Shown here: in pieces, positions 10,006 through 20,462 of the stretch | Numbering within the stretch: position 1 is the first letter of the stretch | How the letters are laid out: each line of letters begins with the position of its first letter | From: Gracilaria domingensis | Lineage: Eukaryota > Rhodophyta > Florideophyceae > Gracilariales > Gracilariaceae | Direction of reading: 5' to 3' | Assembly: GCA_022539475.1 (NCBI GenBank) | Contig: VCMS01000061.1 | Coordinates: forward strand, 189,943-253,942 | Length of the DNA stretch: 64,000 nucleotides | Translations under genes and position numbers: made by a program | Notes under the pieces: generated by a model | Database searches by the model: none | Told to the model about the DNA's origin: nothing | What the model saw: the letters and a program-made list of their open reading frames with translations, nothing else

Positions 10006-12048
10006 ATGACGAGTGGTATTGGTTTTAAGCAAAGTAGAAACGCAAGTGAGAATGGGATTGGAGAGGGGCCGCACGAGATTGAGCGGTTGAGAGCCATGTC
10101 GGATTTTGAGAAGAACGTGAAGCCTGGAGAGTACATCGACTGCGATCTTTATGGACGTGAAGACTCTCGTATACTCAGCGGGATGACAAGCACTGGCGAG
10201 GGAGGCTCAGCACCCCAGGTGCAATCGGTGAAAGGTCCAAGGAGGCGTTCCTCTGGCCAGACTCGTTTCGTTGCGACGGGTATGTTTGGTAAGAAACTTC
10301 GAAGCATGTTTGGAAAATTGTCAAGGACAATCGACTGCTTCTGCTGGAGCCCTTCAACTTCAAGAGCAACGGACGGGGATGAAGTGGAGTCCACAAGACC
10401 GGTTAGTGCTGCCTGCCAACCAACTGTTATCCAGGAGCACGAAGAATTTTCCAATGATAAGTCTCTCGTTGGTGCTGACGCATTGGAAGAAAAATTAAGA
10501 CCTGCGCCTGAGGATCGTCATGTTGAGCGGGGGGTGGAAATTGTGGAAGAGCTGGAGGAGGACGGAGCCCCAGGCAGAGTGGACGACACGCCTCGCCGAG
10601 TCAAAAGCAAGGTAGACAGCGGGGATGATATGTCAGTGGTTGAGAAGGGGATGGTCGTGAAGACCCTGACGAGGCTGCGTTCAACTGGAAGCTTCGTTTT
10701 CAAAGGAACCCGTTCACTGGCTTCTCAAGATGAAATCAGCAAGGATAGAGAGCTGCATGGAGAGCTGCATGTAGAGGAAGACTCTTGTTTAGGTTCAAGG
10801 GATTCTGCCAATGTTTCTAAAGATGCCCCGTCAGCGCCTTCCAGGGGAGCAGTAACGCCCCTCGAGTCCGGCATGGTTCCAGTTGAAGTTTCAAGTCCTG
10901 AGTCGAATAATTCCGCTCCATTGCTTGAAGATGACACCACTGTGGAAGCGACAGTATGTATCACGCCGGACAATAGCGTTCTAGCTGGGGGAGTGAGGAA
11001 ACTGCGAAGCCGATTTGAGTATGATACTTCGAGCGTGATGGGAGCGGTTGCGGGTCAAAAGTTCGAAGCACAGCAAGAGGCGAAGTCATCGATACAGAGC
11101 CTACATCATGACGAAACTCGTGTTCCAAGCGGTGTAGATCTGGAGACTGTGGAAGCAGACGTTGAGGTGCCGAACGGAAGCTTTGACGTGGATAGGGATT
11201 CGCAGGATGCATGCACGGCCACCAGTCCCTTGAGCGAAGTCAAAACGGTGGAAGGCGCGTTACAGGTGGACGGAGCCAATGTTCCTGACCATGTAATCAT
11301 CCGCAAGGTATCATCCTCCCTGCAAGTCACCGCACTGGCTTTGGAACCGATACCTTTGGACAATGTGAGGAAGTGTGTACCGAAACGGGAAGAGTGCGAA
11401 ACAGCACCTGTGATGAAGGGAGTAGAGCAGGCGCCGCTGCTCTCCGTCCAAGAACTTTCCAAGCATGTATCAGGCCATGTACAGAAAATGAAGTCTCTGT
11501 TTGAGTCAAGGTCAAGCGAGGAGATGACTAGCAATGGATATGAAGAAGGGTCGGAGTCAGAAACACATCACGTCCGCGCCGGGCTGTCGAATGATAGTGG
11601 CCTTCTCAGTGGTGAAGATAGAAGTGATGACGAAACCATCGACCGAGAAGAGCAGAGGCTGCAGAGCCCGTTGACGGATGCGATGGACGTAAGCAAACGG
11701 TCCAAAACATGTGATGCTGTCGAAGCCACAGTACCGACCGCAGAAGCCGCCGAAGCCCCCATAGTAGACAAACGAGTCGAAGATGTTGCAATCATGCCGG
11801 AGGTTGGAGATTTTGTCGATGGGACGGAGGATCTTGAGCATAACGATGGTGATGTGACTGGGGATTCATCGGAGCTAGAGGTGTGGGGAATGTCAGCATC
11901 CGCAGAGCATGGCAACGAGAGACATATGAGCAGCCGAGAGAGCTCGCACGTTGATTCCGTTGACGAATCTTCCTCTAGCTCACGTGCTAGTTCTGATAAC
12001 CTTTCTCAACCCGTTTCTCATTTTGTGGGATCATGCATGGTTATGTAA
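10006..12048 (+). CDS. Orphan acidic, Ser-rich protein with a CaaX prenylation box
   Basis: A 680-residue intronless frame. I recognise no domain. After a basic segment around residues 70-110 (RRRSSG..., KKLRSMFGKLSR) the protein is acidic and Ser/Glu/Val-rich and looks disordered. It has no signal peptide and no membrane span. The last four residues are CMVM, a textbook CaaX box with Met in the last position, which farnesyltransferases prefer. The frame opens upstream with TTG; the first ATG is at 10006. A TATA box lies at 9853. I infer a prenylated, membrane-attached scaffold or signalling protein with a basic patch that could help membrane binding. That inference rests only on the C-terminus and composition. 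Confidence 0.7.
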   Translation: MTSGIGFKQSRNASENGIGEGPHEIERLRAMSDFEKNVKPGEYIDCDLYGREDSRILSGMTSTGEGGSAPQVQSVKGPRRRSSGQTRFVATGMFGKKLRSMFGKLSRTIDCFCWSPSTSRATDGDEVESTRPVSAACQPTVIQEHEEFSNDKSLVGADALEEKLRPAPEDRHVERGVEIVEELEEDGAPGRVDDTPRRVKSKVDSGDDMSVVEKGMVVKTLTRLRSTGSFVFKGTRSLASQDEISKDRELHGELHVEEDSCLGSRDSANVSKDAPSAPSRGAVTPLESGMVPVEVSSPESNNSAPLLEDDTTVEATVCITPDNSVLAGGVRKLRSRFEYDTSSVMGAVAGQKFEAQQEAKSSIQSLHHDETRVPSGVDLETVEADVEVPNGSFDVDRDSQDACTATSPLSEVKTVEGALQVDGANVPDHVIIRKVSSSLQVTALALEPIPLDNVRKCVPKREECETAPVMKGVEQAPLLSVQELSKHVSGHVQKMKSLFESRSSEEMTSNGYEEGSESETHHVRAGLSNDSGLLSGEDRSDDETIDREEQRLQSPLTDAMDVSKRSKTCDAVEATVPTAEAAEAPIVDKRVEDVAIMPEVGDFVDGTEDLEHNDGDVTGDSSELEVWGMSASAEHGNERHMSSRESSHVDSVDESSSSSRASSDNLSQPVSHFVGSCMVM

Positions 12049-12065
12049 CTTTGCCTCCCAAGCGT

Positions 12066-12780
12066 AAAATTTGTACCCTTGGATAAGATACGTGTTTTAA
12101 CTTGCAGAATCATTGACACGGTCGGCATCCAGAATAACACAGTTAGGTTCCCTCTTCCACTCTCCCTCGGGGGTGTAACAGTAACACCCTTGGTTTACCA
12201 AGGGTAACAAAGGTAAACGAGCAATCTTTCGGGTCAAGTTATAATGATTTCCTCGACTACATTCCTTATCTGATCATCACGAATTCAGGAAGGCTAGCTG
12301 GGAAAACCATGAGGAGCATCATGATGTCAATGTCAGGCCGCCTGATTTAGTCCTTTCTCTGTGCCACGACTCCAGAACCATCTACTTGGTATCGGACGGA
12401 TTGTTTATGACCAGAGTCCAGAAGTTGTTCGATCAAACAGTCCATCGGTTTACCATCTGCAACGGTAGCTGCTACTAAAATGATAGAGGGTCAAGTGGCA
12501 GATGAGCTTTTGGCTACAACGCATGGCTCTCTGACGCAACTCAAGGAAAAGATCTATGAAGGGGGCCAACTCAATGCTCGAAAGAAGCCTCAGAAGCTTG
12601 GTTACTAATGACAAAGACCATGTGACCATCAACGCTTGTGCAAACCGCCCACGCCGCTGTCCAATTCTACTTCCCAGCTGACGTTACGCTGAGCCTTTTG
12701 GTGGTACAAGGGTAGTACAGGGACACCGTTTTACTAAACCAACGGTAGTCTATTGTATCTACGCTCATCAAAATTCGAAT
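12066..12780. repeat. Dispersed repeat, copy 1
   Basis: Aligns along its whole length with 16080-16703 (copy 2) at high identity; for example AATCTTTCGGGTCAAGTTAT is exact in both. Copy 1 has an extra segment of roughly 95 bp near 12664-12757 that copy 2 lacks. Both copies contain the palindrome ACCCTTGGTTTACCAAGGGT (12186-12205 here). No intact reading frame spans it. Confidence 0.85.
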
Positions 12781-13779
12781 GATCTGCGAAGGTACCTTTG
12801 GTACAAAGTAAAATTCCCTTGCAACCTCTTCACACTTTTGAGATTCGTTATAGCCTGCACGTGTATCTTGAGAGTCCCCAGCAGGGACCGATAAATACTC
12901 TGCCGGTCAGTGCTTCACCAAACATGTCTGAAACCATGGCCGAAGACTAACGTGCAACTAATCTCACACTCGTATAGAATCCATGCGGCTTGACTAGTCC
13001 TTTACTGTATGTGCGTCTGTGGGTCTGGACCTTCATGTAATGCTTTTGATCTGCTGTTACTCGCTTCTCATGCCTCTTGTATCAAATCTGAAAGGCTACG
13101 GCTGTGGAAAGGAACAAATCGACCGCCTTAAGACTGTCTGAGATACAAGAGAACGACATTGCTGTCCAACCATTTCGTTTGATAGCGAGAGAAAGAAAGA
13201 CGTCTATTTATTTTGTGATACCAAGTGGATGAATATCCATATGCCTGAAGAAGACAAATAATAATCGTGTCGCGGCAAGCTCCTTTCGCACTTCGCGGGA
13301 ACGAGATGATGGATGATGATGTTGCCTTTGTTTAACAAGTTATGCGGATTGGGAGCGACAAGACCGTCATGCAGATCGGCAGTCAACGTAATAATTTGTG
13401 GGATGGGACTGCCCTGCAAATAGTAGATAGCCTTTTCCAAACTCGTGGCAAACAAAAGGGTATCTCATCTTCTACTGCTTGTGTCTTCTTCGCGTGCGTT
13501 TCATGGATTCAGTGTATTTGTCTCGTCACTTCAGCTTGAGCATTTCATATAACTCGGTGAGGACTCCGTTTTTGGAAACCACAATTCACGATGATTTAAC
13601 TCGGAAGCAATAAGCATCTGCTCTTCACCTTCTGACCATGTTGTTTGGCGAGTGGCGGACTGAAAACCACTGTCCAAGTACGGTACATGTTTTTCATGAG
13701 GCCATCTGAGTGAACTCTCCGGCAGTTCGATGCATACATTTGGTTTCTTCAGTTACATGCTTGCTTTGATTCAAGAAAC

Positions 13780-13787
13780 GTATATAA
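13780..13787 (+). promoter_or_regulatory. Candidate TATA box (TATATAAG) for the zinc-finger gene
   Basis: TATATAAG lies about 420 bp before the ATG at 14207. Between them is a possible 5'-UTR intron: donor GTATGT at about 13989 and a pyrimidine-rich acceptor ending TCTTGCAG at 14170. The stretch TATATATATA at 14178-14187 is too close to the ATG to be the TATA box of this start. Confidence 0.4.
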
Positions 13788-14206
13788 GCAGTCCCAGCAA
13801 TGGCGAATGAGTCGTCTAGAAACTCTCTCGCGGAAGTATATTCCCTTGCACCTCCCTTGCTACTTATGACTGCGCCGCATTCTTCTTGTATTGTCAGGAA
13901 GCCCTCTCCATATTCTCTCTCTATTCTACAGTGCGACTCAGTTTTATGTCGTCCAGTCGCGTTGCTCCCAGAAAGAATGTCCTGATGGTATGTTACTTGT
14001 TGCCGTTTAAGGGTACACTGTTCTCTACATAAGGGGAGGTAACTTCGCTTCGCAGCGGAACAGAACGACTCGCCTCTGCTCTTCAAAGCCCTTCTGCTGG
14101 TGCTTGCTAGACTTTTAGGTCGTTGCTCCTACAGTACCTTGGAAAGAATACCACTTGCTCTCTCTTGCAGTTATCTTTATATATATATCACACAGCATCT
14201 CGCACA

Positions 14207-15442
14207 ATGAGCTCCCTCCCTAAGCTGAACATAGAGGGGCTTCTACACCCAGACGTGCACAACAGCATTGTTTCCCCCGTTACACCGGCTACTGCGGACA
14301 ATCCATCTGGTTATAAAGGAGACGAGTTCAGGAACAAACGCCGACGCGTCGGGGGTCTTTCTGTGAGTGCTCTTGTGAATGAGAAAGATGACGAAACTCC
14401 GGCACCATACCCATGGGAATATCAACCGCGGCTCGAAACTGACCCGGTGACCACAGCCCGGCCGCCTTTTCCGTCGATTCTCTCTCAGATGTCAGGGTCT
14501 GTGACTGAACTCGAAGAAAGGTCCCAGAAAGACACTCTGCCTTCACTGCAGTCGCTTGGGTTACCGACTTGTGAACAGCTACAGGCCCTCGATAGAGTTT
14601 CAGTGAGGCCGACAGGGGATGTCGCTTGCAGGATGCATGCCTCAGCTCCAAAGTCCAGTGAGAACGAAACAAGTCGAGATGATGAAGCTCTCGCCTTGAA
14701 GCACGGGAAGGACGAGGACAGCGAAGAAAGTGCACAAGAATCAAAAGGGCCAAGTCGCAAACGGAAAAGAGCAGAACTCGATGCGCCAGTTATGACGGAA
14801 TCGGAGATAGAAAGCCTCATCGAGACTCTCCGTGAAAAAGAAAAAAGTCGAAGCGGAAGCACGAGCAAGAACGAAGCATCCGATTCTTCTGAAATACAAG
14901 CGCAAGAAGCTTCAGAGAAACGGACTGAGACTCAACCCTCAGGATCGGCGGAGGAAAGTTCGGGCCGCCAAATCTCGGATCTTTCCAGAGTGTTGATATC
15001 GAAGAATCACCGACGAGGTCGCCCAAATGGCGATAACAGGCCTAGACAACATACTTGCCCAACTTGCAACCGGCGGTTTCTCCAACAGAGTGGAGTCGTG
15101 AGCCACTATCGCGTGGTGCACTTAAAGGAAAAACGATTTGAGTGTCCCCACAAGTGCGGCTTGAGGTTCGGAGCGCGAGGTGACGTTTCAAGACATGTTG
15201 ATACAGTTCATAACAAACTTCGCAACTTCGAGTGCCAAGTGTGCGGCGATGCCTTTGCGCGAAAGAGCATCCTAACACGCCATTGTAAGAATATGCACAA
15301 CGATGTCTTCGGCGCGGACGAGGCTCATGATTGCGTCCACGGTTGTGTGTCTACAGCCAAGAACAGAGTGAATGATGACGATCAGAGAGAGACGAAGAGA
15401 AGGAAAACGATCGACGTCGACACGGTGATTGGGACCAAATAA
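14207..15442 (+). CDS. C2H2 zinc-finger protein (three fingers), probable transcription factor
   Basis: A 411-residue protein from the first ATG; codons further upstream in the frame are non-ATG. Residues about 1-280 are Ser/Glu-rich and disordered, with basic clusters NKRRRV near 43 and RKRKRAE near 185 that fit nuclear signals. Three tandem C2H2 fingers occupy about residues 285-365. Finger 1 has C-x2-C and H-x4-H spacing (CPTCNRRF). Finger 2 has C-x3-C (CPHKCGLRF). Finger 3 is CQVCGDAF with a C-terminal H-x4-H. A second basic stretch ETKRRKT precedes the end. DNA binding is expected from the tandem fingers. The targets are unknown. Confidence 0.85.
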   Translation: MSSLPKLNIEGLLHPDVHNSIVSPVTPATADNPSGYKGDEFRNKRRRVGGLSVSALVNEKDDETPAPYPWEYQPRLETDPVTTARPPFPSILSQMSGSVTELEERSQKDTLPSLQSLGLPTCEQLQALDRVSVRPTGDVACRMHASAPKSSENETSRDDEALALKHGKDEDSEESAQESKGPSRKRKRAELDAPVMTESEIESLIETLREKEKSRSGSTSKNEASDSSEIQAQEASEKRTETQPSGSAEESSGRQISDLSRVLISKNHRRGRPNGDNRPRQHTCPTCNRRFLQQSGVVSHYRVVHLKEKRFECPHKCGLRFGARGDVSRHVDTVHNKLRNFECQVCGDAFARKSILTRHCKNMHNDVFGADEAHDCVHGCVSTAKNRVNDDDQRETKRRKTIDVDTVIGTK

Positions 15443-16791
15443 TATATCAATAGAAAAACTGAAGTCCAAATGATCCTAGACAAGAAAAGCTAGTTTGTGG
15501 CCCTTGGCTCTGAGGCCCTACAGTGCTCTATATCACATCACATGATGTGCCATTCATAGGCTCAAGTGTACGTAGATGGATAGTTGAACAGGTATGTGTA
15601 GATACTCATGAACTCTTACATTGCCAACTAAAGTTGTAGATTTTCCCTTGGGAGTTCGTCAGTACATATACACAGCATTCTACATGTCGCCGTTTCTTGG
15701 CCCTCTTTTTTCTCTTTCTCTCTTTTACTTTCCATAGACGGAAGTCGTCAATGGTTTCTTTTCATAGTCTCGACTCGTATGCCATACTCGAGACTCTCGA
15801 GTATGAAGAATAGACAAACGTCGTGAGTATATCAAAAAGCACTATGGCTTTGGTAGACATCCTGTCGTTCCTTTCCCTAAGGCAAACCGCTTTATAGCAA
15901 GGTTCAAGTACACTTAACTGATTTACGAAGGGTAGCACATACAAGCAGCCAAGCTACGGGGTACTAGTTAGCGCTTAAGCAGCAAAGGCGCGAGCGTATT
16001 CTTTCTACAGTACACGTAAACTATATGATTGATGTTCTCAAAACGAGAAGAGGCGTCATTCGAGCTATTGCACGGACGGCAGAATTTGTATCTTGGATAC
16101 GGCATACAAGTTGCAGAATCATTCGTACGGATGGCGTCCAGAGTAACACAGTTACCGTAGTTCCCTCTTCCGCTCTTCCTTAGGGGAGTGACAGCAACAC
16201 CCTTGGTTTACCAAGGGTAACAAGGTAAACCAGCAATCTTTCGGGTCAAGTTATAATGATTTCCTCGACTACATTCCTTATTTGATCATCACGAATTCAG
16301 GAAGGCTAGCTGAGAAAACCATGAGGAGCATCATGATGTCAATGTTAGGGCCTGATTTAGCCCTTTCTCTGTGCCATGACGCCACAACAATCTGCAGTAC
16401 TTCGTATTGGATTTCTACGACCAGAGTCCAGAAGTTGTTCTATCAAGCAGTCGATCGGTTTATCATCTACAAGGGTAGCTGCTACAAAAAAAGGTAGAGG
16501 GTTAGGTGGCAGATGAGCTACTGGCTACGTCGTTTGCCTCTCTGGCGCTTTAGGAAACGATCAATGAAGGGAGCCAACGCAATGCTCGCAAGAAGCCTCA
16601 GCGGCTTCGTCACCTGTGACAAAGACCATGTGACCATCCACGCCTTTGCAAACCCGCCCACGCCACTGTCCAATCCCACCTACGCTCATCAAAATTCAAA
16701 TGCATATACAACGTAATGTACAATCATGTTAGGAATCAAAAGCAGTCCTTCTACAAACTAGGCAAACAAAACAATCGGGGATCCTCGCACT
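15443..16791. other. Intergenic region between convergent genes, with dispersed repeat copy 2
   Basis: A 23-nt palindrome (CATACTCGAGA, one base, TCTCGAGTATG) lies at 15783-15805. 16080-16703 is repeat copy 2. From 16718 the sequence is shared with the fragment at 8704. No gene is seen. Confidence 0.5.
16080..16703. repeat. Dispersed repeat, copy 2
   Basis: Partner of 12066-12780. It ends about 15 bp before the block shared with 8704-8970, so the whole stretch 16080-16997 is present elsewhere in the window as two separate pieces. Confidence 0.85.
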
Positions 16792-17949
16792 CTAGCATAC
16801 CCTCAGTAACATGAACGAAAACACCGTTCCGTAGTAGACTGTGTTCATGATGCCGTAAGCCACAAGTCCCGCAATTCCAAAACTCTTCAAGTTCTTTCCT
16901 GCGTTCGAAGCCTTGCGACTCAAGTAACTCAACCATCCCTTCGGCTTTCTTCCTGTTGCAGGCGCTATGAACAAGTGCTCACTCATCTGTTTCAGCATGC
17001 AGAAAGAATGATTTGTCAGTACATTCGAGTTCGCAGAATGGAACAAAGATAGGTAAAGAAAACCATCACTTACGAGTGCAGCCGTCAAAGCTCCAAGCAG
17101 TGGACCTGCCCAATACACCCAGTGTCCATCGAGTACGCCGGTCACGAACGCCGGTCCAAACGCTCTTGCAGGATTGAAGATTCCCGGAAACGTGCCCGCG
17201 CACGCAAGAACTGCAAAGCCTATATACATCGCCGCAATCTTTGGCCCCACTCCTCCCTCATCTTCCGTTGCAACAGCTGTTTGGAAAACAACCATCACAA
17301 TGATAAACATTGGCATGAACTCTGCAAAAAACGCTCGAATAAGCTCGGTCATACCTCCTGTAACGCCTTGGAACACGATGGCAACGCCAAGAAAACGCGC
17401 TAGGAGGCAGGCTGAAATCGAGGCCAACAGCTGCACAAGAACAAAAACAACGGAGCGAGACAGCGGCGCTCGATCAGTTGCTAACAATGCAAGAGTGACT
17501 GCGGGGTTCAGGTGCGCGCCACTCACGGGCATGAAAGAAGCCGCCAAGGCTGCGATGATGCATGCATTGTTCAGCGTATTTGCAAGTGCAGCTTGTTGTG
17601 TTGATGTCACGCTGAGATAAACAAACAAAAAGGTGCACAAAAACTCTGCGAAGATTACACGCGCGTCCAGAGGCTTTGACCGCGAGACGAGACCGGGCAT
17701 TTGTTGCTCTGGCATTGGAGCAGATGTGTGCACTTCGGTCTCAGGGTCTTTTTCCAAAAGTGCGGTTTGTTCCGTGGGTTCTTTTGATACACCCATCTCA
17801 ACGCGTGTGTGGGGAACTGGTGTTATTGGTGACATCCCTCGTTTGGGACACAGGCGGCGTGAACTGCAAACGCTAGGCTTAGAACGAAAAGGTTGCACGA
17901 CTTGTGAAGGGACAAAGGAGTAACTTGGTCCGCCTTTGTCCAAGGCCAT
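16792..17949 (-). CDS. Aquaporin (MIP family) with an atypical second exon
   Basis: Exons 17949-17074 and 16986-16792, joined over an 87-nt intron (GTAAGT...CAG, phase 0), give 356 residues. After a roughly 100-residue cytosolic N-terminus the protein has six hydrophobic segments and both pore motifs, HLNPAVT and FNPARAFGP. The second lacks the Asp that follows NPAR in glycerol facilitators, so a water channel is more likely. Exon 1 ends where aquaporins normally end (PLLGALTAALV). Exon 2 adds 64 residues, including a further hydrophobic stretch around GIAGLVAYGIMNTVYYG. If the intron were retained the frame would stay open. The start could also be at internal Met codons near residues 65 or 78. 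Exon 2 lies in DNA duplicated at 8704. Confidence 0.85.
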   Translation of the reverse strand: MALDKGGPSYSFVPSQVVQPFRSKPSVCSSRRLCPKRGMSPITPVPHTRVEMGVSKEPTEQTALLEKDPETEVHTSAPMPEQQMPGLVSRSKPLDARVIFAEFLCTFLFVYLSVTSTQQAALANTLNNACIIAALAASFMPVSGAHLNPAVTLALLATDRAPLSRSVVFVLVQLLASISACLLARFLGVAIVFQGVTGGMTELIRAFFAEFMPMFIIVMVVFQTAVATEDEGGVGPKIAAMYIGFAVLACAGTFPGIFNPARAFGPAFVTGVLDGHWVYWAGPLLGALTAALVSDGFLYLSLFHSANSNVLTNHSFCMLKQMSEHLFIAPATGRKPKGWLSYLSRKASNAGKNLKSFGIAGLVAYGIMNTVYYGTVFSFMLLRVC

Positions 17950-18535
17950 TTGATAGCACGCACAGATGGGTAATACCGATCTGCCGAGGATCAAGAGGTT
18001 TTCAAAACGCAGCGTATATCTAAACACGCCCTACAGACCGCCGAAGCGAAGTCTCGATAGGAAAGAGATGCAGGCTGTTTGCCACCAACAACGGAAAACC
18101 GTTTCCAGGTAGGGTATGAAGGTAAAAGGTACGTGCGCAAGACCAAGATTGACTCTCTGGGTCATGCGTTCAGCCGCTGTGTCTTTCATAGGAGTTTGGA
18201 AGTACCCTTGTATTGCGACTCACAACTTGTGAGGTCGCAGCTTCACAAGATTTGACCTCGCTCCAAATTTTGGACTCCGAAACCGGAGCAAAGGCGGAAA
18301 TTTGCTATGTACAAAAGATATCGTCCAATTAGAGAGCAGAAATGTATGATATATCATACATCCACTCCTTCCAAGTCTGAAGTCGGTAAACATGCGTTTT
18401 GAAGAACGCGTTAAAAATTGGCCGGAACGAGTGTGCTCGGTAAAGTGTGCAATGTGCACATCAACGCATGGGTGTGAATTCACTTTTTGGCTGCCTACAG
18501 AGTTAAGTCGCCGTGAAACGAGGTCGTCTCCACGA
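17950..18535. promoter_or_regulatory. Divergent promoter region between aquaporin and MED10
   Basis: Head-to-head arrangement. Contains a perfect 20-nt palindrome, ATGTATGATATATCATACAT, at 18342-18361. No clear TATA box is placed for either gene. Confidence 0.45.
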
Positions 18536-19277
18536 ATGGATGACGACTCAGACGTTATTCTGGTGGAGACCAGGCCCGCTCAGCCTGTTGCTGAACCTTC
18601 TGCTTCGGGGGCTACTCCGTTGGATGCGCTTGAGATAGAGCTACAGTCAACATGTGCGGTGCTAACGTCTTTTGCGCAGGATGTGATTCAGTTCTCGTAT
18701 GACTCACAAAATGGACTGTTTGATCGAGTGTAAGTTACGTCTTGCTCATAATTGTCGCCGTTTACGATGTTTTTTTTTGGTCGGAAGCGCTGTTCTCACC
18801 GCTTTTCACTTGCTACTGTTCATAGAAACGAGTTTGTGACCTGCCTCAAAAAGGTTGACGAGAAAGGAAAAGCGGTTGATGCTGTTATTCCCTTTGACGT
18901 TCTCGAGGCCATTGATAAGGGACGAAACCCTGAATATGTTACCCTCGCTTTGCTGTACGTTGCTTTGCTCTGCTTCTGTTTGCGGTTTGTCGGTGGTTGG
19001 TCATGCTAATTTCGCTCTGTTGTTCCATGTGCGCAGAGAATCATGTCAAGAGGCGAATAACGTTTCACGCGGAAAGGTTTCGGTGATGCGACAGTTCAAG
19101 TACGTAATGTATCAACGAATTTCGCAAATGGTGCGACTGGTTGTGTTATCTGTCTCCTCTAACTTGGCCGCGTTACGTTTATGTAGACAAAACCTTGAGA
19201 ATGCAATGCGAGACTTGCCGCAACAAACTGCGCAACCGAATGGAATCGATGCTGAGCGTTCGACAAATCCTGGGTAG
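18536..19277 (+). CDS. MED10: Mediator of RNA polymerase II transcription subunit 10
   Basis: Four exons (18536-18729, 18826-18954, 19037-19099, 19187-19277) with introns of 96, 82 and 87 nt, all GT-AG (donors GTAAGT, GTACGT, GTACGT). The joined frame is 158 residues. The core matches MED10/Nut2: a helix with FAQDVIQFSY, then a stretch LKKVDEKGKAVDAVIPFDVLEAIDKGRNPEYVT, shown in part by IDKGRNPEY, followed by GKVSVMRQFK. MED10 sits in the Mediator middle module and bridges activators to RNA polymerase II. The frame opens further upstream (ATG at 18392), but the ATG at 18536 gives the usual family length. The C-terminus after the last helix is short and polar. Confidence 0.88.
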
Positions 19278-19792
19278 CATCATCAACCCGCGTGGCGCTT
19301 CGCGCCAGCGTTGTACTACTCCATGCGCACTTTCGAAGGGTTTGCCAGCATCATGGCAGAATGATGATCATGGTGTGGTCATAATTGGTGCAAATGCATT
19401 CTGCTCTTCGCATGATGGCTTTTTTCCTGAGTGTTTGGCTTATTGTTGTTCACAAATGCGCTGCGGTTCGTTGTTTCGGTGGTCGTTTGCTGCCTTTACC
19501 TATGTGATGTGCTGATGCGGAGGGAAGTACTGAGATCGGCGCGAGAGAAGTGTGTTGGGCGTTGCTAGATATGTGCGAAAAAAGGTGCGAGCGTTTGGGT
19601 TCGTTTCAAAGCTATTTGACGTTGCTCTCAGTTGAATAAAATGGCCAGATTGGCAAAATCGCGCTGTGTATCTCGCTTTCGCTGAGGTTTGCTACAAGTG
19701 ATGTAAAATGGGGTACACTAGGACTTGTGAGTGAAGACAACGGCAGGAGAAAAGGAGAGTTGCGAGTGAAGATTTACGGAGGTTGTTTATGT
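19278..19792. other. Intergenic region between convergent MED10 and eL21
   Basis: No coding signal or repeat seen; it carries the two 3' flanks. Confidence 0.5.
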
Positions 19793-20272
19793 CTACACGA
19801 CGAATTCGTACGGAATAGGTTCGACGAGTTCCATGGTGGCGGCATCGACAACATGTGCTTTCGCAGGGAGAACGGGTGTTCTCTTCTGAATGAGATACTT
19901 GTCACCGCGCTTATGGGCTTCCCTAGCCTCCATCTCGCGCGTGTGGGCGCGTTGCTTGAAGTCTTCGTTGCAGCGACTCTTCTGCACGTGCTCGGTACGA
20001 ATGTGGAAACGCTTCATCAAAATGTGATTTCCAACCTGCTTGGAGACCTCGACGCCCACAGCAGTGCGAGACACATTGAAGATACGGCCGGTTCGTCCTT
20101 GGTAGAACTTGTGCGGCATGCCCTTCATGACGGCGGGGTTGATGTGAATGTCGACAAAGTCGCCGACCTTGAAGGTCTGCAGGTAGGTGGACAGGTGCTC
20201 CGGCCCCTTCTTCCGGAAGCTCTTCTTGAACAGGTGACGCGTGTTGGCGCGCTTTCCGTTGGAACGAACCAT
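19793..20272 (-). CDS. RPL21: 60S ribosomal protein eL21
   Basis: A 159-residue intronless frame matching eL21 from end to end, the normal family length. The basic N-terminus (MVRSNGKRANTRHLF), the SH3-like core with VGDFVDIHINPAVMKGMPHK, then YQGRTGRIFNVSRTAVGV and the helical tail are all present. It is a structural protein of the large cytosolic ribosomal subunit. The ATG at 20272 is fixed by the conserved N-terminus. Its upstream region has a duplicated promoter block. Confidence 0.96.
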   Translation of the reverse strand: MVRSNGKRANTRHLFKKSFRKKGPEHLSTYLQTFKVGDFVDIHINPAVMKGMPHKFYQGRTGRIFNVSRTAVGVEVSKQVGNHILMKRFHIRTEHVQKSRCNEDFKQRAHTREMEAREAHKRGDKYLIQKRTPVLPAKAHVVDAATMELVEPIPYEFVV

Positions 20273-20462
20273 GGTGCGGTCGGAGACGAAGCGGGCAGCG
20301 GGGCGACGGAGATCGGCGCGGCGTGGGCGATGCGCTTACCAGACTCGGCGCGAAGACGCTACGCGACGCGTGCGCGGCGGTGCGCGCGATTGATCGCGCC
20401 GCCGATCGACGGCGACGCCGCAGCCTTACATGAGGCGCGCATTACAGCCAACTTCCCCTCGC

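Larger units (their letters stand above)
12049..14206. other. Intergenic region with a dispersed repeat and the zinc-finger gene promoter
   Basis: 12066-12780 is copy 1 of a dispersed repeat. 12781-13750 holds no recognisable gene. 13780 onward is the likely promoter and leader of the zinc-finger gene. Short frames in this stretch look random. Confidence 0.5.

Noticed and set aside
13694-14086. 130-codon minus-strand frame before the zinc-finger gene
   Set aside because: No recognisable motif, and the region looks like the promoter and leader of the zinc-finger gene on the other strand.
14178-14187. TATATATATA as promoter of the zinc-finger gene
   Set aside because: Only about 20 bp before the ATG; transcription would start inside the coding sequence. 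The TATATAAG at 13780 fits better.
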